A stretch of DNA of 64,000 bases from Kwoniella bestiolae CBS 10118 (Eukaryota; Basidiomycota; Tremellomycetes; Tremellales; Cryptococcaceae). The notes below the pieces were generated by a model that searched no databases, had not been told where the DNA came from, and worked only from the letters and a program-made list of their open reading frames with translations. Shown here in pieces: positions 1 to 12,641 of this stretch. Within the stretch, counting starts at the first letter, position 1; each line of letters begins with the position of its first letter. Location: positions 2,046,001 to 2,110,000 of the forward strand of contig NC_089245.1 of the NCBI RefSeq assembly GCF_000512585.2, written 5' to 3'. The position numbers and the translations under genes were made by a program.

Positions 1-2296
1 ACGGAAGCTGAGAAGAGTAGGGCCGAGGAAAGAGTTCAGTTGGAGAAGAGAATTGAAGAGCTGCAGCGTGAAGCGTGAGCTAGCTTGCTATATTTCCATA
101 TCGGGGCGTGTAGCTGACGACATTTACAGTACTGCGCTTCGAGGACAGATCGAACAAGCTCGTTCCGAAACCCGAGCAGCCGAAGCGAAAGTGGCCGACT
201 TCGACTCCCGATTGGCAGCTGCCACGTCGTCCGTCCGAGCTGAGAAGGAAGCCGCCGATGCACTTGCTAATACTCGATCAGAGGAGATCAAGACTCTTCA
301 AGCTGAAGTTGAACGACTTAAGACTGAATCGGACAATAGATATAGGATTGGTATTAACTGGAAGAGAAGGGCGGACACTCTTACCGAGACCCAGAACACT
401 ACCGCTCAATCACACACTGAAGCTCTCGAGGCTAAGGACAAAGAGATCAAAGAAGTCAATGACAAGATTGAAGATTTGAACAAGGAGATCGAGGGTCATA
501 AAGCCAAGATATCTGAGACGGAGAAGAAGCTAGCGGAAAGTGAACGGGTTAGCGCTTTGAAGGAGAACACTGTTCAAAGGCTGCAATCGGAACTGACCAA
601 GGCTCAGAGTGGAGCTGCGCCTGCTGGTGGAGATAAGTCAGCAGAGGTGAGTTATTAGCTGGAAATGCAGGCGTTCGTTGCAAATTCAGCTGATACATCT
701 GAGCAGCTCTCGGCTTTACAACAGAAACTTGATCAAACGCAGAAAGAGCTCGAAGAAGCTAAAGCTCAAGCATCTTCTTCTGCTGGTGGTGCTGAAACGT
801 CTGTCAAAGCTGAAGGAGCATCTTTGACCGATGCTGAGAGGACGGAGCTCACCTCGAAGATTGAGCAGTTACAGAAAGAGAAGGATGAGGGTGATCAGGT
901 GAGCTGAGTAGTACCGGTTGGTGAAACTTCAGCTAATGTTGACTAAACTTGTAGCGATACGCCGATAATGTCACAAGGGTGAACCGAGTCAACGCATCCA
1001 TGAAAGGTCGATTAGATCAACTGACCGCCGAGAGACAAACCGCTCAAACCACCGTTGACACTTTACAAGCCAAAGTCGCCGGGCTCGAGAAGAAGATATC
1101 CGAACTTGAAGCTTCTGGTGCTTCTACGGCTGCAGGTGGTGAAGGTGCAACAGATCAAGCTAAGATCGATGAAGCTGTCAAAGCTGCCGTATCAGCCCGA
1201 GAAGCCGAGCTTAAAGATGAGCACTCCAAAGCTCTCGCAGCTGCTCAAGCTCAAGGCAGTGAATCCGGTACATCCCAAGTCGACTTATCAGCCAAAGAAG
1301 CGGAACTCAATGCAACTTTCGAAAACAGAGTATCAGAGGCAGTCAGATCTCAATCCGAAGCTATTCAGGCGGAATCCAGCACACTGAAAGGTCAAGTAGA
1401 AGAATTGAACACCAAGGTGAAAGCTTTAGAAAGACAAGTCAAGACCGCTGAGATTAGTAGAAAGACTTTAGAAAGACAAAAAGCAGAGATCGAAAAGAAG
1501 TTGGAAGCTGCAACTGGAGTTGGCCCATCGACTACCGCTGTATCATCCAATACTAGTGCCTTTGGGGTGTCTGCGCCTTCGCCTACACCTTCAACTGGCG
1601 TTTTATCCGCCACTGCTGGAGCGTTCAAGCCTACACCTCCAGCTGCTCCGGCTGTTAGTACTCCTACGAACACTACGACTCGCGCGCCCGCTGCTGCTGC
1701 CGAGGGATCCGGTGCTGGTGCACCTGCAGGTGCTGTCCGAGGTGTAGCTCGAGGTAGAGCTCGGGGAGCTGTTAGGGGTGTGGCGAGAGGTGGAGCGGCG
1801 ACCAGAGCGAACTCAGTGTTGAGCAGTAAGTTACCCCTCTATGGGCTTGGCATATCCTGCCAGACGAATCATTAGCAGTGCTGACTCTTATTTTTGGTGT
1901 TTAGCTGTTAACGCAACTCTCAACCAAGCTAGTACACCTTCCACCTCCACTCCACCTGTCCCAGCAACTGCGAACCCCGCCTCGCCTACTGGCGGAGTGA
2001 AAAGACCATTGGAGGAAGGAGAAGTAGCAGGTGAAGGTGAAGCATCACAAGCAGCAGGAGGAGATATAATAGCCCGTATACAAGGTGCTGCGGCTGGTGG
2101 CGACAGGGGCAGAGTACTGAAGAGACCTAGAGGCGCTGGACCTGCTAGAGGAGGTGCTAGGGGTGGTGCCGCCGGAAGAGGGGGAAGGAGAAGTAGTGCG
2201 GGTGGTAATCCTGGCGCTGGAGCTGGAGCGGGAGGTGAAGGTGCAGCTGGAGGTGCGCAGGGAGGTTCAGGTGATGGTGGGGCACCGACGAGTTAA
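1..2296 (+). CDS. MLP1: Mlp1/TPR-like nuclear basket nucleoporin, C-terminal part (5' end outside window)
   Basis: This is the 3' part of a long coiled-coil protein of the nuclear pore basket (Mlp1/Mlp2/TPR family), which tethers mRNA surveillance and chromatin factors at the pore. Apparent exons are 1-74, 130-646, 671-898, 955-1825 and 1905-2296. They join in one frame of 693 residues, starting in frame at base 1. The first ~480 residues are heptad-rich, Glu/Lys/Gln-rich coiled coil. The tail is Ala/Pro/Thr-rich, then holds a basic KRPLEEGEV-like patch (a possible nuclear localisation signal) and ends in RGG/GARGG-type repeats, the usual order for fungal Mlp/TPR C-termini. The intron between exons 2 and 3 would be only 24 nt, so that join is the least certain. 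A generic coiled-coil protein is the alternative, but the coiled coil followed by a disordered RGG tail favours TPR/Mlp. Confidence 0.75.
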
Positions 2297-2552
2297 GCCG
2301 ATGATATGGTAGAAGAAAGGAGAAAGGCGGAGGGTGAAGGGATCGGATTGATATTATTGATTTATGCATTTTTATGACTACATGATACGGGAAGAGTCAG
2401 AGCTGCTGAAAGAATAATCATGCATTGGTTCGACGACATGCATGCATAAGGAATATCGATACAACTTGGATAACACGATTACAGTACAAAATACAATCTC
2501 CCTTTCAAACACGATCTATGATACTTATAGTGTCCATGTCTAGATCAACACG

Positions 2553-4777
2553 CTAATCAGCTCCAGCGCAATTGCAGCTCCCAAAGAAAGATTTACTTAC
2601 ATATTTCTCCCCCTCTTTGATCCTCTCTTCCATATACTCCCGCGCGAGCTCCCTCCAATCGCTCTCCACTAGCCTTTCCACCCTCCTTCGAACGTTTTCT
2701 ATGGTCATAGGCGGGTCGACGTACCTCGGTGGAGGGTTTTGGATTGCCTGGGAGATGGCGGATATGAATTGGGAGTATGAGTGGGCGGGGACGTTGTACA
2801 CGTATCTATGCAAGCACGGGTCAGTGATGCTGTTCTGGCGTACTCATGACATCTACCACACCGATCTGATCTGATCTGACTGCGTAGAAGAACATCAACT
2901 TACGGTGGATCAAGCCATTTGAGATAATTGTGCTGTGAAACCCACTTGGATCTATCTTCTGGGTTATCTTCATCCCATTTCTTGATAGGGTTGAGGAACG
3001 GTGTACCCTTAGAACAACCATCATGCAAATCAACCCTCATCGTTCTACACTGCACCTCAAGCCAAGTCAACTCACCATACACAGCGCCACATAGGGAGAA
3101 GGCGATAACGGTGGATTACCCACTCCAATCAATATCCTTGAATTTGCCAATTCATCGAGGAATTGGTCTGGACCGATCTTGCCTAGATTTACGACGCCAT
3201 TGAGCGCTTGGACGGGGGTATCGTGGATCCATCCCTTATCCATCATTGGCGTATCAGCTGATATCCTGCTACGGCTGGCTGGTGACTAGGCGTCAGAAAG
3301 AGAGCGAGAGAGACTGGACCCACCTTCATATATTCCCCGTTCACCTGATAGGCACCTCTGAATGATAGTCCCTCCAGATCCGGCTCTTTGGATGCCAGCT
3401 CGAAATATGATTTGTTGAAGACTGTTTCTTTGTCGCCTAGGTGGAATACTGCCATGGAATAATGAATATCAATATCAACATCCACATCAAAGCTTTTACG
3501 CCCACACTGACATGATAGTGTATGCAGATGACAGATGTATGCAGATGACAGATGTATGCAGATGACAGACTCACAACTCGCTTGTTTGGCCAGCGTCCAA
3601 GCTGCCAGAGGACGATTATGATGAGGTACGAAAGGGTGTTTCATACATTCGTCTTCGAGGGAGTATCTATACGATGTGAAAGAATAGTTTCAGTGAAATC
3701 CCTTTTGTCTGCGTTATCGTAAGGATGTGTTTGGTGCCACAAGTGAAAAAGAGACCCACCCGATATACTGTAATGCCTCGGTTTCCTCCTCACCATAATG
3801 ATGTCGATCCGCGTGAATAATCCATTTATAGTCTAGTCCGAACCTCGTATGTGTATCAGGGAAGAAATGCATCGAGAACCTATTCTCATGGCATGACGCA
3901 TCAGTATTTGCCTTGCATGTGTGACTTCGCCAAAGGGGTGGACCGCTCACACTGGGACACAAGAAACACAGATCAGCTTTTTCATTCTTCCGCAAAGGTT
4001 GATGCAGACATGAGGGCACACTCACTCTTCCACCTTGGTATACCCGTAGGATTCACCTCCGACTTTATACATGCGGGGTCCTCAATACAATTGTTGATCC
4101 ATGCTGATTTGATGATGACTTTCACTTGGTCAGGGAACATCCTATAGTATCTTAATGTTTCGTCTAAAAACATGATCAGTTATACCCTCACAGATTCAGT
4201 CTGATATCAAGTTTGCTCACCCCAAACGTTCATTCCTAGTAATACGGTATATCCCAATTCCCTCATCCCTCGGAACATGGACATTGCCCTATCTCATCTT
4301 CTCATATCAGCCTATCCGCAACGAATCTCGAAAGAATCAAAGGGAACATACCAAACGCCTTCCCCACCTCTCCATCCGTCAATCTACACCCAATACCAAT
4401 CAACGATCAGCATCACACCCACCAACCCACCAACGTGCTGGACCAAACCAGAGGATCAAGAGCGGACTCACCACAGCGCCAGACCAAGCATCCGCAAAAG
4501 CCAGAACCACCTTCTCCTGATTCCTATGACACTCCCCCTCGTCCAAACACCTCTGTAACTTTTGGATCTCCCGCTCATTATATTCCTGGTAGGTGGTGAT
4601 GTCGGAGTCTATCTCATATGGGAACAATCTCGGTGAAGATTGGAGGATGTCGAAGGATCCAGCCCATCCTTTGAGGTATTGACCGTTTGGCGAGAGGTTC
4701 AGGAAGGTTAGGAATGTTAGTGAACCGCAGATCCATAGGAAGATTATGGTGGGTTTGGAGAGGTGTCGAGAGGACAT
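2553..4777 (-). CDS. Golgi glycosyltransferase of family GT18 (MGAT5-like)
   Basis: This is probably a type II membrane glycosyltransferase related to alpha-1,6-mannosylglycoprotein 6-beta-N-acetylglucosaminyltransferase (GT18), acting in the Golgi on N-glycans. The start at 4777 is followed by a short basic stretch and one hydrophobic segment (about residues 10-27). About nine exons follow. The first ends near 4472, and a later one carries AMSMFRGMRELGYTVLLGMN. The C-terminal half has the GT18-like series ILIGVGNPPLSPSPYVALC (around 3076-3150), then PFLNPIKKWDEDNPEDRSKW and SQHNYLKWLDPP, then RYVYNVPAHS. This matches the family order of nucleotide-sugar fold, NPKF-like segment and terminal helix. 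The stop at 2553 follows a Cys-containing tail. One intron (about 3451-3572) contains a minisatellite. Donor specificity is inferred from family membership; fungal GT18 members are little studied, so the acceptor could be something other than mammalian-type N-glycan branches. Confidence 0.68.
3520..3569. repeat. 17-bp minisatellite, three copies, inside an intron
   Basis: Three head-to-tail copies of GTATGCAGATGACAGAT (the last one base short) lie just downstream of the splice donor of an intron of the GT18-like gene. The copies are perfect, so the array is probably recent and may vary in length between strains. Confidence 0.9.
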
Positions 4778-6251
4778 GGTGCACTATAATTAGAGCTGGC
4801 GGGGAGGAGGGGGGATGGATGTTAGATAGATCAGTAGACTGGTATATGTATATATATATGATTCTCATAGTCATCATGAACACCTAATATTCCCACCTAC
4901 TTATCATACACATCACACCACATCAAAGACATTCCTTCCCTCCAGAAAGTGGAAGGGAATCATCCGAGACAAATTATTTGGGCGAAGCGGTATAAATTGA
5001 GTTGTAGTCTTTATCTTGGGGGTTATTACGACGATCCTGTCATCCTGATCCTACACTCTCATAATCCCCCCTTGAGTATCTGTCTCGGAAAATAACTCTT
5101 ATCAGCTGAGAGAGCGAAGGCGGGGAACTGAGAAGGTGGATTTTGTTCGGTTCTTCTTTCCATAATGTACCTTACTACAGAAGGTACACCCGTCGCCCCC
5201 AAGCCAATACGTCAGTCAACTACGTCAGCTAAGATCCGGATCATCCCATATTTTTGTTGTGGGTGCAGCAGAGACACTACAGGTAGAGTACTAGTAGTGT
5301 GTAATTCCAGCTTTCGAGTAAATCTCTTTTTCAGGGTCAATCCTCCATACTTTAGCTTCCCGCTGTTTTGGGAGACCGATCCCGTAAATTTCGAGGTACA
5401 GCACTGCAACGGATGTCATCATACTCCTTGGTGTCTACGACCCAGCATGACCCCTGCATGCGCTATGATGCCTCGTCTTATGCCTAAGGAGTACGTTAAG
5501 CCCCTCCGAGGTGTAGGTACATGTCTACAGGTATGCTCGAAGTCAGGATAAACCGAAGCAAACTTACTAAATGATAGTAACTCAAAGTCTAGAAATTTTA
5601 CCTCCGAGAAAAAGGAAAGAAAGAATACTCGTTTTCGTAAACTCACAGCACAAAGCACGTAACCTCACAAATATAGACATGCTTGTACTCGTATCATATC
5701 GTATCGTTAGGGTACATCCACTACTCTGCGGAACATCGCATAAGTGCTCGGGTGTAGATCTGAAGTATCGTAAGCTCTCCTTTGATCTCCCAGAAAAAGA
5801 ACGAGAACGAGAACGAGAACGTATTCGTCGCTCTTATCTGATCGTGACATTCCTTCCCATCAGATTGTCGATAGGATCGTACCTTTGATCCTGCATGTCG
5901 AGTGTGTGCCCTTTTTAGTGCTCAGTGAAAGATCATGAGGTGGGATCTGCTTCGTTGGTGGTTTGGGCGTTATCAAGATCTGACCTTTAGTATTCACTTC
6001 TCCAACTTGGATTGACACTGTACAGATCTCTTGACAGAACTGTAGTGTGTCTGATTGCAAAACACCATCTCCACGTACAAGTCTGCTGACTAAGATGTGT
6101 ATCCGCACACACACAACTCCTCAACAGGCCGGAAGTAATACGACTGTTCCCAAAGGTCATAGCAAAACCTAGACATATGCATACACAGTAATATTATCCA
6201 ATGGTACCAAGCACCTAGCATAACGCTTCCCAACGACGTCGAGTCTACTGA
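4778..6251. other. Intergenic region between the GT18-like gene and RRP12
   Basis: This stretch holds the promoter of the GT18-like gene (a TATATATATA run near 4848-4858) and the downstream region of RRP12. Open frames such as 5165-5551 and 5571-5888 show no recognisable domain, no splice-linked partner and no coding-like composition. A short GAACGA repeat lies at about 5796-5820. I see no supportable gene. Confidence 0.5.
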
Positions 6252-9200
6252 CTAATGCCTCGATCCTTTCTTCTTATTTGTCAAATTCAACTTCTGACCT
6301 CCCTTTCCTTGTTTCCTACTACCCGCCTGGCCGAGAGATACATACGAATAAGGATCAGGTCCACCCGTACGTTTGATATCTCCTCCTGCTCGCTGCATCC
6401 ACCAAAATCGAGATATCAGCATCCATCCTTCTCTCCACCTAGAGATTGGACCATGAAAAAAAAATAAAAAATAAAAAAACCCCAACGAGAAACCCACCTT
6501 AGCTTTAAACTCCTCTCCCAATCCCATAGCTTTCCTCTTCTTCCTCCTCTCTTCCAGTTTCTTAGTATTCTCCAACTTCCTATCCCCCTCCTCATCAATC
6601 ATCATACTCAACTCATTATCCCTTGCCTTCTTGGTATTCCTCGTAAACTTCATATTACCCCTCGAATCTCTCGTAAATCCATCGACCTCATTCCTAGCCA
6701 TGAACCCACTCCCCTCCATTGCTCTAGCAGAAGAGGTGGACGGTCCAGCATCTTCATCTGAAGATTGGTCCTCCCGAATGACCATCTTACCGGATTTGTC
6801 GGTTGTGAAGTGCGAGGCGTCTTGGCCTGGTTTACGTCTTGCTTTTTGGGCTGATGGGTCGGATGCTGGGCAACACAGGATAAACGAAATTAACGTAACC
6901 TTCGGAAGACAGTGGGCCATCACATCGACAGCAGTGTACGATCAAACACCAACTCACATGCAATACCACCAGCAATACCCCTAGACAAAAGATCCATAGG
7001 TTCATCACCTTCATTCCTGATATACCTATTATCCCTCTCTGAAGCTTGTTTGCCTCGTTTGTTCTGTTGTTGCTGCTGTTGTTGTTGGCCTTTTCTACCC
7101 TTCTGTGGTCGTTCATCCTCGTCATCGTCATTATCATCTGAAAGGTCTGAATCGGAGTTGTACAGGATATCGTCAAAGGCATTTCCAGAGGATTGACGGG
7201 GTTTCTGCATCACCAATCGCAATTTAGGTCAGCTTCGTTACATGAAATAGTGTATGAAGATTCTTCGCCGTATGACACAGTGCCGATTAAGCGATTCCAG
7301 TATGGCCAAGAATATGGTTCGATCCCCACTCAAGATGGCCAGACAAGTCGACAGAAAGCAAAACCACTCACCTCCCCCTCCTCTCCCTCCCCATCCTCAT
7401 CCCTCCCGCCCTTCCTCTTCTTCGCCCTCTCCTTCCTCTTCCTAATCCCCACCAAAACCTTCCTCTCCTCCGGCATCTCACTCGACGCATTATAAACATC
7501 ATCGTACCCGAACCTCCTGATAAGCCTCTCAAAGATATGCACAGTCTTACTCTTGAAGTGGTTCTTGTGGTCGTGTACCCACCCCAACAACGAGGGAACG
7601 AGGCTTCCCAAATGAGGTCGGAGGACTTCGAGGGGGAGAGAGACGATTGATACTTTGGCGAAACCCAGTGCGGACTTTACGATCTCTCGGTTCTTTGATT
7701 GGAGGAATACAGAGAGGGTCGATATGAGCTCTGAGAGAGTATTTGAGGATATGTCATCTGTGGTAGAGGAGAGTTAGTGATCTACATAATTCCATCCTAC
7801 ACATCACTCCGCTTGCTCCGCTTTTGAACGGATGCGCGCATGTTGAGTAATGTATGCAATCAAGAGATACTCACCCTTGAATTCGAATAATAATCTTGAC
7901 AACGCATTGATACTCGCACTAATCATGTGAGGCGTGGTACCAGTCAAACCAGCAGCGACCATCGTGATATATTCTTCAGCGTTGGCTTGGACGGTGTCTA
8001 AAAGCCATTCTATCAGTCTATCCTCTTTCGAATCTACTGACATATGAAATAGGTTGACTGCACTCACCAGGTCTACCCATGCTTTCCTCATCATCTTCAA
8101 CCTGTAGCTTAACCTTCCCACCAGCAGCCATCTTCTTACCCATGACCACCAACAGATCGAACCCGGCATCTCGAGCTCGTTCATTCACCTCCTTCGTACC
8201 CAGTACAGCCTCGGACAAAAGCTCAGGGATGATATGCAATGAGTCGTTGGGAAGGGACTCGACGAGAGCAGAGAGGAGTTGTAATCGGTCCTATCAAGCC
8301 GAACAGTTAGAACCCAATCCAAGATCGTCACACCATAAAGCAAAGCAAGACTGAAGTGATCGAGACTGGGGATTATAATTGTCAAGGCCAATGGACGACC
8401 AACTCACCCTCTGCGCACCGGGTCCGACCCCTCCTCCAGCCTCACTCAACTTCTTCACAAACTCTTCTACATTCCTTGCTTTGTCCAATTTCCCAGCTTC
8501 CAACAATCTTTTGAGCAATCTATAAGACTTCTTCTGTACAGTCGCATCGTGATGTTCCAGCATCGTTCCCTGGCTCGCAGCGTTGAAGAGGGCTTGGGAC
8601 TGAGTGGGTGGTAAGTGGGGTACGAATATGATGAGGAGATCTAACATCGTGTGTGAGATTGGTGAGGCGCCTGCAGATGGTGGGACGGTTGTATGTAGGT
8701 TGGTGGAAAGGTGGGTGGTGACTGTGTTGTAGGTTTCGATTATGTCCTATCAGAAGTCGCGGTCAGTTAGGAACCTTCTACGATTGGCCTTGCTCCAATT
8801 GAGCTCTTGAAATGTTGATCAAATGAAGCATGGAGGACACCAATGAGATGAGCAAAGACCCACCTTCTCAGTCATTATTCCAACCCATAACCCAATAACC
8901 TCCCCAACCATACCCCTCGACTCCCTAGGCAGCTTACTAAACACATTCAAAAGCACCGAGACCATATCCTTAGCTAAAGTCTTCAAGTAATCCAAATTGG
9001 CCTTAGCGGAAGATTGGTCCAAACCAAATTGTTTGCGTAGTTCCTCAGGTGGAGAAGACGAGTTGGCCAATCTCTGAGTGGATGAGACCAGTTGAGAGAG
9101 ACCTCTAAGAAGGGAGGATAAGAGGGTTGGTTGGGTGTAGAGTAATGAGGTGAGGAGCGATAAGAATGGAGTGTCTAGGCCCTGATCATATCACAGTTGA

Positions 9201-11398
9201 TCAGCTTCACCCACCTAACGTTTCATCTGATATCGAATGTCCACATTCACAATCCAAATCACGATGAAACATCAACTCACCTCCCTCAAGTCCCTGGGCA
9301 TCTCACAGAACCCGCTCCAACAATCCCAAATCTGCGATACGAGTGTCTCCCAAACTTTCGCTTCGGCCGCTCTCCCGCCATCTTCGGCAGATACCTTCTT
9401 CTCGAACAGCCTCTCAGAGAGAGGTCGGAAGTAGGCGGTGAAGAATGATAACTCGTCGTTGGTAGTTCGTTCTCTGATCAGAGGAAGTAAGTATGCTCGA
9501 CCAGGATATTGTGGTGCGCCGGATCTATTATAATGCAAGAAAAGATCATATTAGCTTGTGCGGAATCCATCCCCTATCAGGTCCACTGGATAAGGTGAAG
9601 TCCAAGCAAGCAGGTATGAGACGGAGAAGAAAACTACTCACGCATCAGGTTCAATATTCAAAGGTAACCTATCCAACACAACCTTCACACCAATAACCTC
9701 AATGGCCATTCCCAAAACCCTATCAACCCCATCTTTACCTTCAAATCCCTTTTGATGTCTCAAATCACCAACATCCTTAATCAAATCCATCAACAGCTCT
9801 TGAGCAGCAGTCTGTCCTTGTCCACTCTCATCCACTTTCGCTTCCACATTACCAGAGGGAAGTAACACACGTAATCTCAATCGTGAGATCAATGCCGTGA
9901 GGATACTAAACAGGTAAGGTAATTTCAACGCATGGGTATTCATGGACTCGGTCAAGGAAGAGATCAATCGATAAAGGAATGGTGTCTTTTGCTTTTTCCT
10001 TGCTCCAGGGACGTGTGATCCCGATCTGACGTATGTCAAGGTATGCAGAATAGCTTCGTCGGTGATGCAGTACCTCAGAATTCCTTGAGATCCCACCGCC
10101 TCAGCTGCGGAGGTACATACGCTTGGAGGGGTGTTGGGCGATAAGAGGATATTGTGGAAGATGAGGTTGAACGCTTTGGGTAAGTAGGTGGAGAGTGATA
10201 GTGGGTCCTGTAAGGACATTTTGATGAGGGCCGAAGTGATTGCTGAGAGGTAGGTGGGAGTTTCGGATAAACCTGGTGGAGAAGCGAGGAGCGAATCGAG
10301 GATGGTGGGGAGGTTGGTGAGTACCGATGGGACTGGGCCGGCAGCCTCGGCTGGTGGTGGGGAGAGGAGATGGGCGAGAAGAGAGTAGATCTGGGGTGTG
10401 AGATGGGGGAGAGGTGGGAGGGAGAGGAGTAAGCCGCATAGGGAGGATAGTTGCTATGTGAAGGGAGAGAAAGTGTTAGTATCAGTCGTCGTCCTTTCCC
10501 AGGTATGGTATACAGCACCAAGGTAGAGTATTGTACCACTCCCGAGATGCAACGGACGATAGCGAAGTATCATGACCGCATAACTCACCTCATCTCCCCA
10601 TACGGGTACCCATCCTCTCAAACCCTGTATCACCCAAATCGCCCTCTTACCCTCCTGGTCCTCCCCATCTGCGAACCTAGCCTTCTTAGTATCTCCTCGA
10701 CCTCCGCCTCCAGAAGACTTGACTTCCTCCTGCAGTATCGATACGGTCCATTCCCTCGCTCGAGGTAGATACGGATGCGAACCAGGGGTCAGTCTCGGTG
10801 GGATTGGAGTGACCAAAATCTTCCTTATACCTTCTTGAGCCAAATGACGTACTTTCGGTCGAGGGTCCAAGTTCAGCTCCAGCAGGTAGTTCCAAGCTTT
10901 CTTCAAGAGTGGTGAGGAATTGAGTAAAGCGGGAGGAGCAACGAGGAGAAGGGATGTTGTAATTTGGATCAAAGATCTAAGAGCTGGAGGATGTTCAAGG
11001 GAGGTATCGAAAAGTGGTAACACATTTTCCAAGATGTTGGTACATTTTGATATCACCACCTGATTAGGGGTCTCAGGAATGACTATAGCCAACAAGTACA
11101 GGATGGCAGGGAGTAATGCACCAGATCCCATATTTTCACTCTCGGCCATTTCCTCGTCGCCCACTGTTCCGGTTGGTACTTCATCGTTTACTGCTTTTTC
11201 GAGTACCTGCTGTAAAGATGCGAAGTATGCTGTGGATGAATGAGGTAGGTCTGAGCTGCCTAGTGTGGATGAGATGGTCGATTCGATGGCGACGAGTAGC
11301 TGGGCGGGTTTGGATTGATGAGGGAGAGCGGAAGAGGTCAAACGTCGGACGTTGGCTAGGGCCGTTGCGAATGATTGTGGCTCGGATGAAGAGGCCAT
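6252..11398 (-). CDS. RRP12: Ribosomal RNA-processing protein 12 (HEAT-repeat ribosome export factor)
   Basis: RRP12 is a HEAT-repeat protein that binds pre-ribosomes and promotes rRNA processing and export of both subunits. The start at 11398 opens a 270-codon first exon ending at 10589; roughly a dozen short introns follow. The N-terminal and central parts are helical repeats typical of the NUC173/HEAT region, for example the segment around 8870-9070 with ANLDYLKTLAKDMVSVLLNV. The C-terminal part is charged and disordered: an Asp/Glu-rich stretch (around 7090-7180), then SRGNMKFTRNTKKARDNE, then the basic LEERRKKRKAMGLGEEFKAK and a lysine-rich end NLTNKKKGSRH. That C-terminal signature is characteristic of fungal Rrp12. 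The stop is at 6252-6254. Some internal exon limits are uncertain, but the gene call is firm. Confidence 0.85.
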
Positions 11399-12340
11399 TT
11401 TGGAGGTGGGACTCGCAGGGCCAGAGTCGGATTGTGTCTGTTTGTGAGTATCACCCAGTGAGTTTATGAGTGGTTGAACAAAGTGTGATTCCAGATATGA
11501 GATATAGTATATATGTTATAGGTTTTGCCGCACATTCATAATATCTTGGTCCTCATCTTTCAAAATATGTCTCGAAAGATATCCCTGTCACGTGATACCA
11601 ATCAACCACGTCGACCACGTGTTGAAATGCATCTGGTTGAACTGCCTCTTTCGGAAATTACCGGTGGTAGAGGGTGTATGGGTGTATGGTGGTCTATGTT
11701 TAAAGTTGATACGGTTCAGCCATTCTCATAGGACGAGTGAGGGTAGTGGAGCATACAGCATACAGCGTATAAGAGTATAGGAGTAAACAACTAGTACTCG
11801 TATATACTCAAGCATCCATCTCATCATTCATCCACCCATACAATACATCCCCAACCATACATTACATTACTTCCATCCATAACATCGTGAGTGATTTCTT
11901 TTCGCTTTTCATCCTGCTACGTGTGTCTGTGCGGGGAAGTATAGGATGCATCGTTTAAAAGGGTAGGATAGGGATGAGTGAAGTGCAGTAAAACCAACCC
12001 AAATAGGAAGGAGATACCAAAGATACCCAAAGAAGAAACAACCCACAAGTGGTAGTTAACCAATGTAAACATACATTGATGGTGACCCCCACCTACCCCC
12101 CACTCCCCCCTCATCACCACCATCCACGAGCATGATGATACTCTTCCATGCATGCATGTACACATGCATGGGAAGTGCATATGATCGTGGGATGCTTTAT
12201 GGTGAGATGGATGGGATGTGATGGGTGATGGACGCGTTGTTGACATCTATCATCTATGGTGATGGGATGACGAGAGGTTGAAATGTTGGAACCAAACAAA
12301 CAACACAACACATTCATCAACCATATTCATCTGCGCGTCG

Positions 12341-12372
<32 letters not shown>

Positions 12373-12641
12373 GCCTTTATGCGTGGTGATCAATAACAAC
12401 TAAATTGGATTGCTGACCATCTCTCTTGACTCGACTCCTACCACCGACTCATCAATATCCATCAACATAATATCCAAACAAACACTTGACGATAATCCAA
12501 ACAACCAATCACCGTCCATCCACCATAACTGGTGAATATCCCATCCACAGCCTAAACATCCTTTATATCAAAGACACATCAAGCTTCTCCACCGCGATCA
12601 CCGTCACCGTCACCATCACTATCCTCAACCCAGACGCGTGA
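11399..12641. promoter_or_regulatory. Divergent intergenic region between RRP12 and the MADS-box gene
   Basis: About 1.2 kb separates the two divergent start codons. It holds CT-rich and CATC-rich leader sequence close to the MADS-box ATG, a CCATGCATGCATGTACACATGC palindrome-like cluster near 12148-12170, and a GTT microsatellite. No coding frame here has family support. Confidence 0.5.
12340..12373. repeat. (GTT)n trinucleotide microsatellite
   Basis: About eleven perfect GTT units lie roughly 270 bp upstream of the MADS-box start codon, in the probable promoter or 5' leader. Confidence 0.95.

Noticed and set aside
5165..5888. Two plus-strand open frames (5165-5551 and 5571-5888) between the GT18-like gene and RRP12
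   Set aside because: No domain, no splice link, mixed composition and a GAACGA simple repeat; they look like chance frames.
12148..12170. CATGCATG palindromes as a possible regulatory repeat or transposon end
   Set aside because: Short, no matching inverted copy or target-site duplication nearby; similar CATGCATG strings occur elsewhere in the window by composition.
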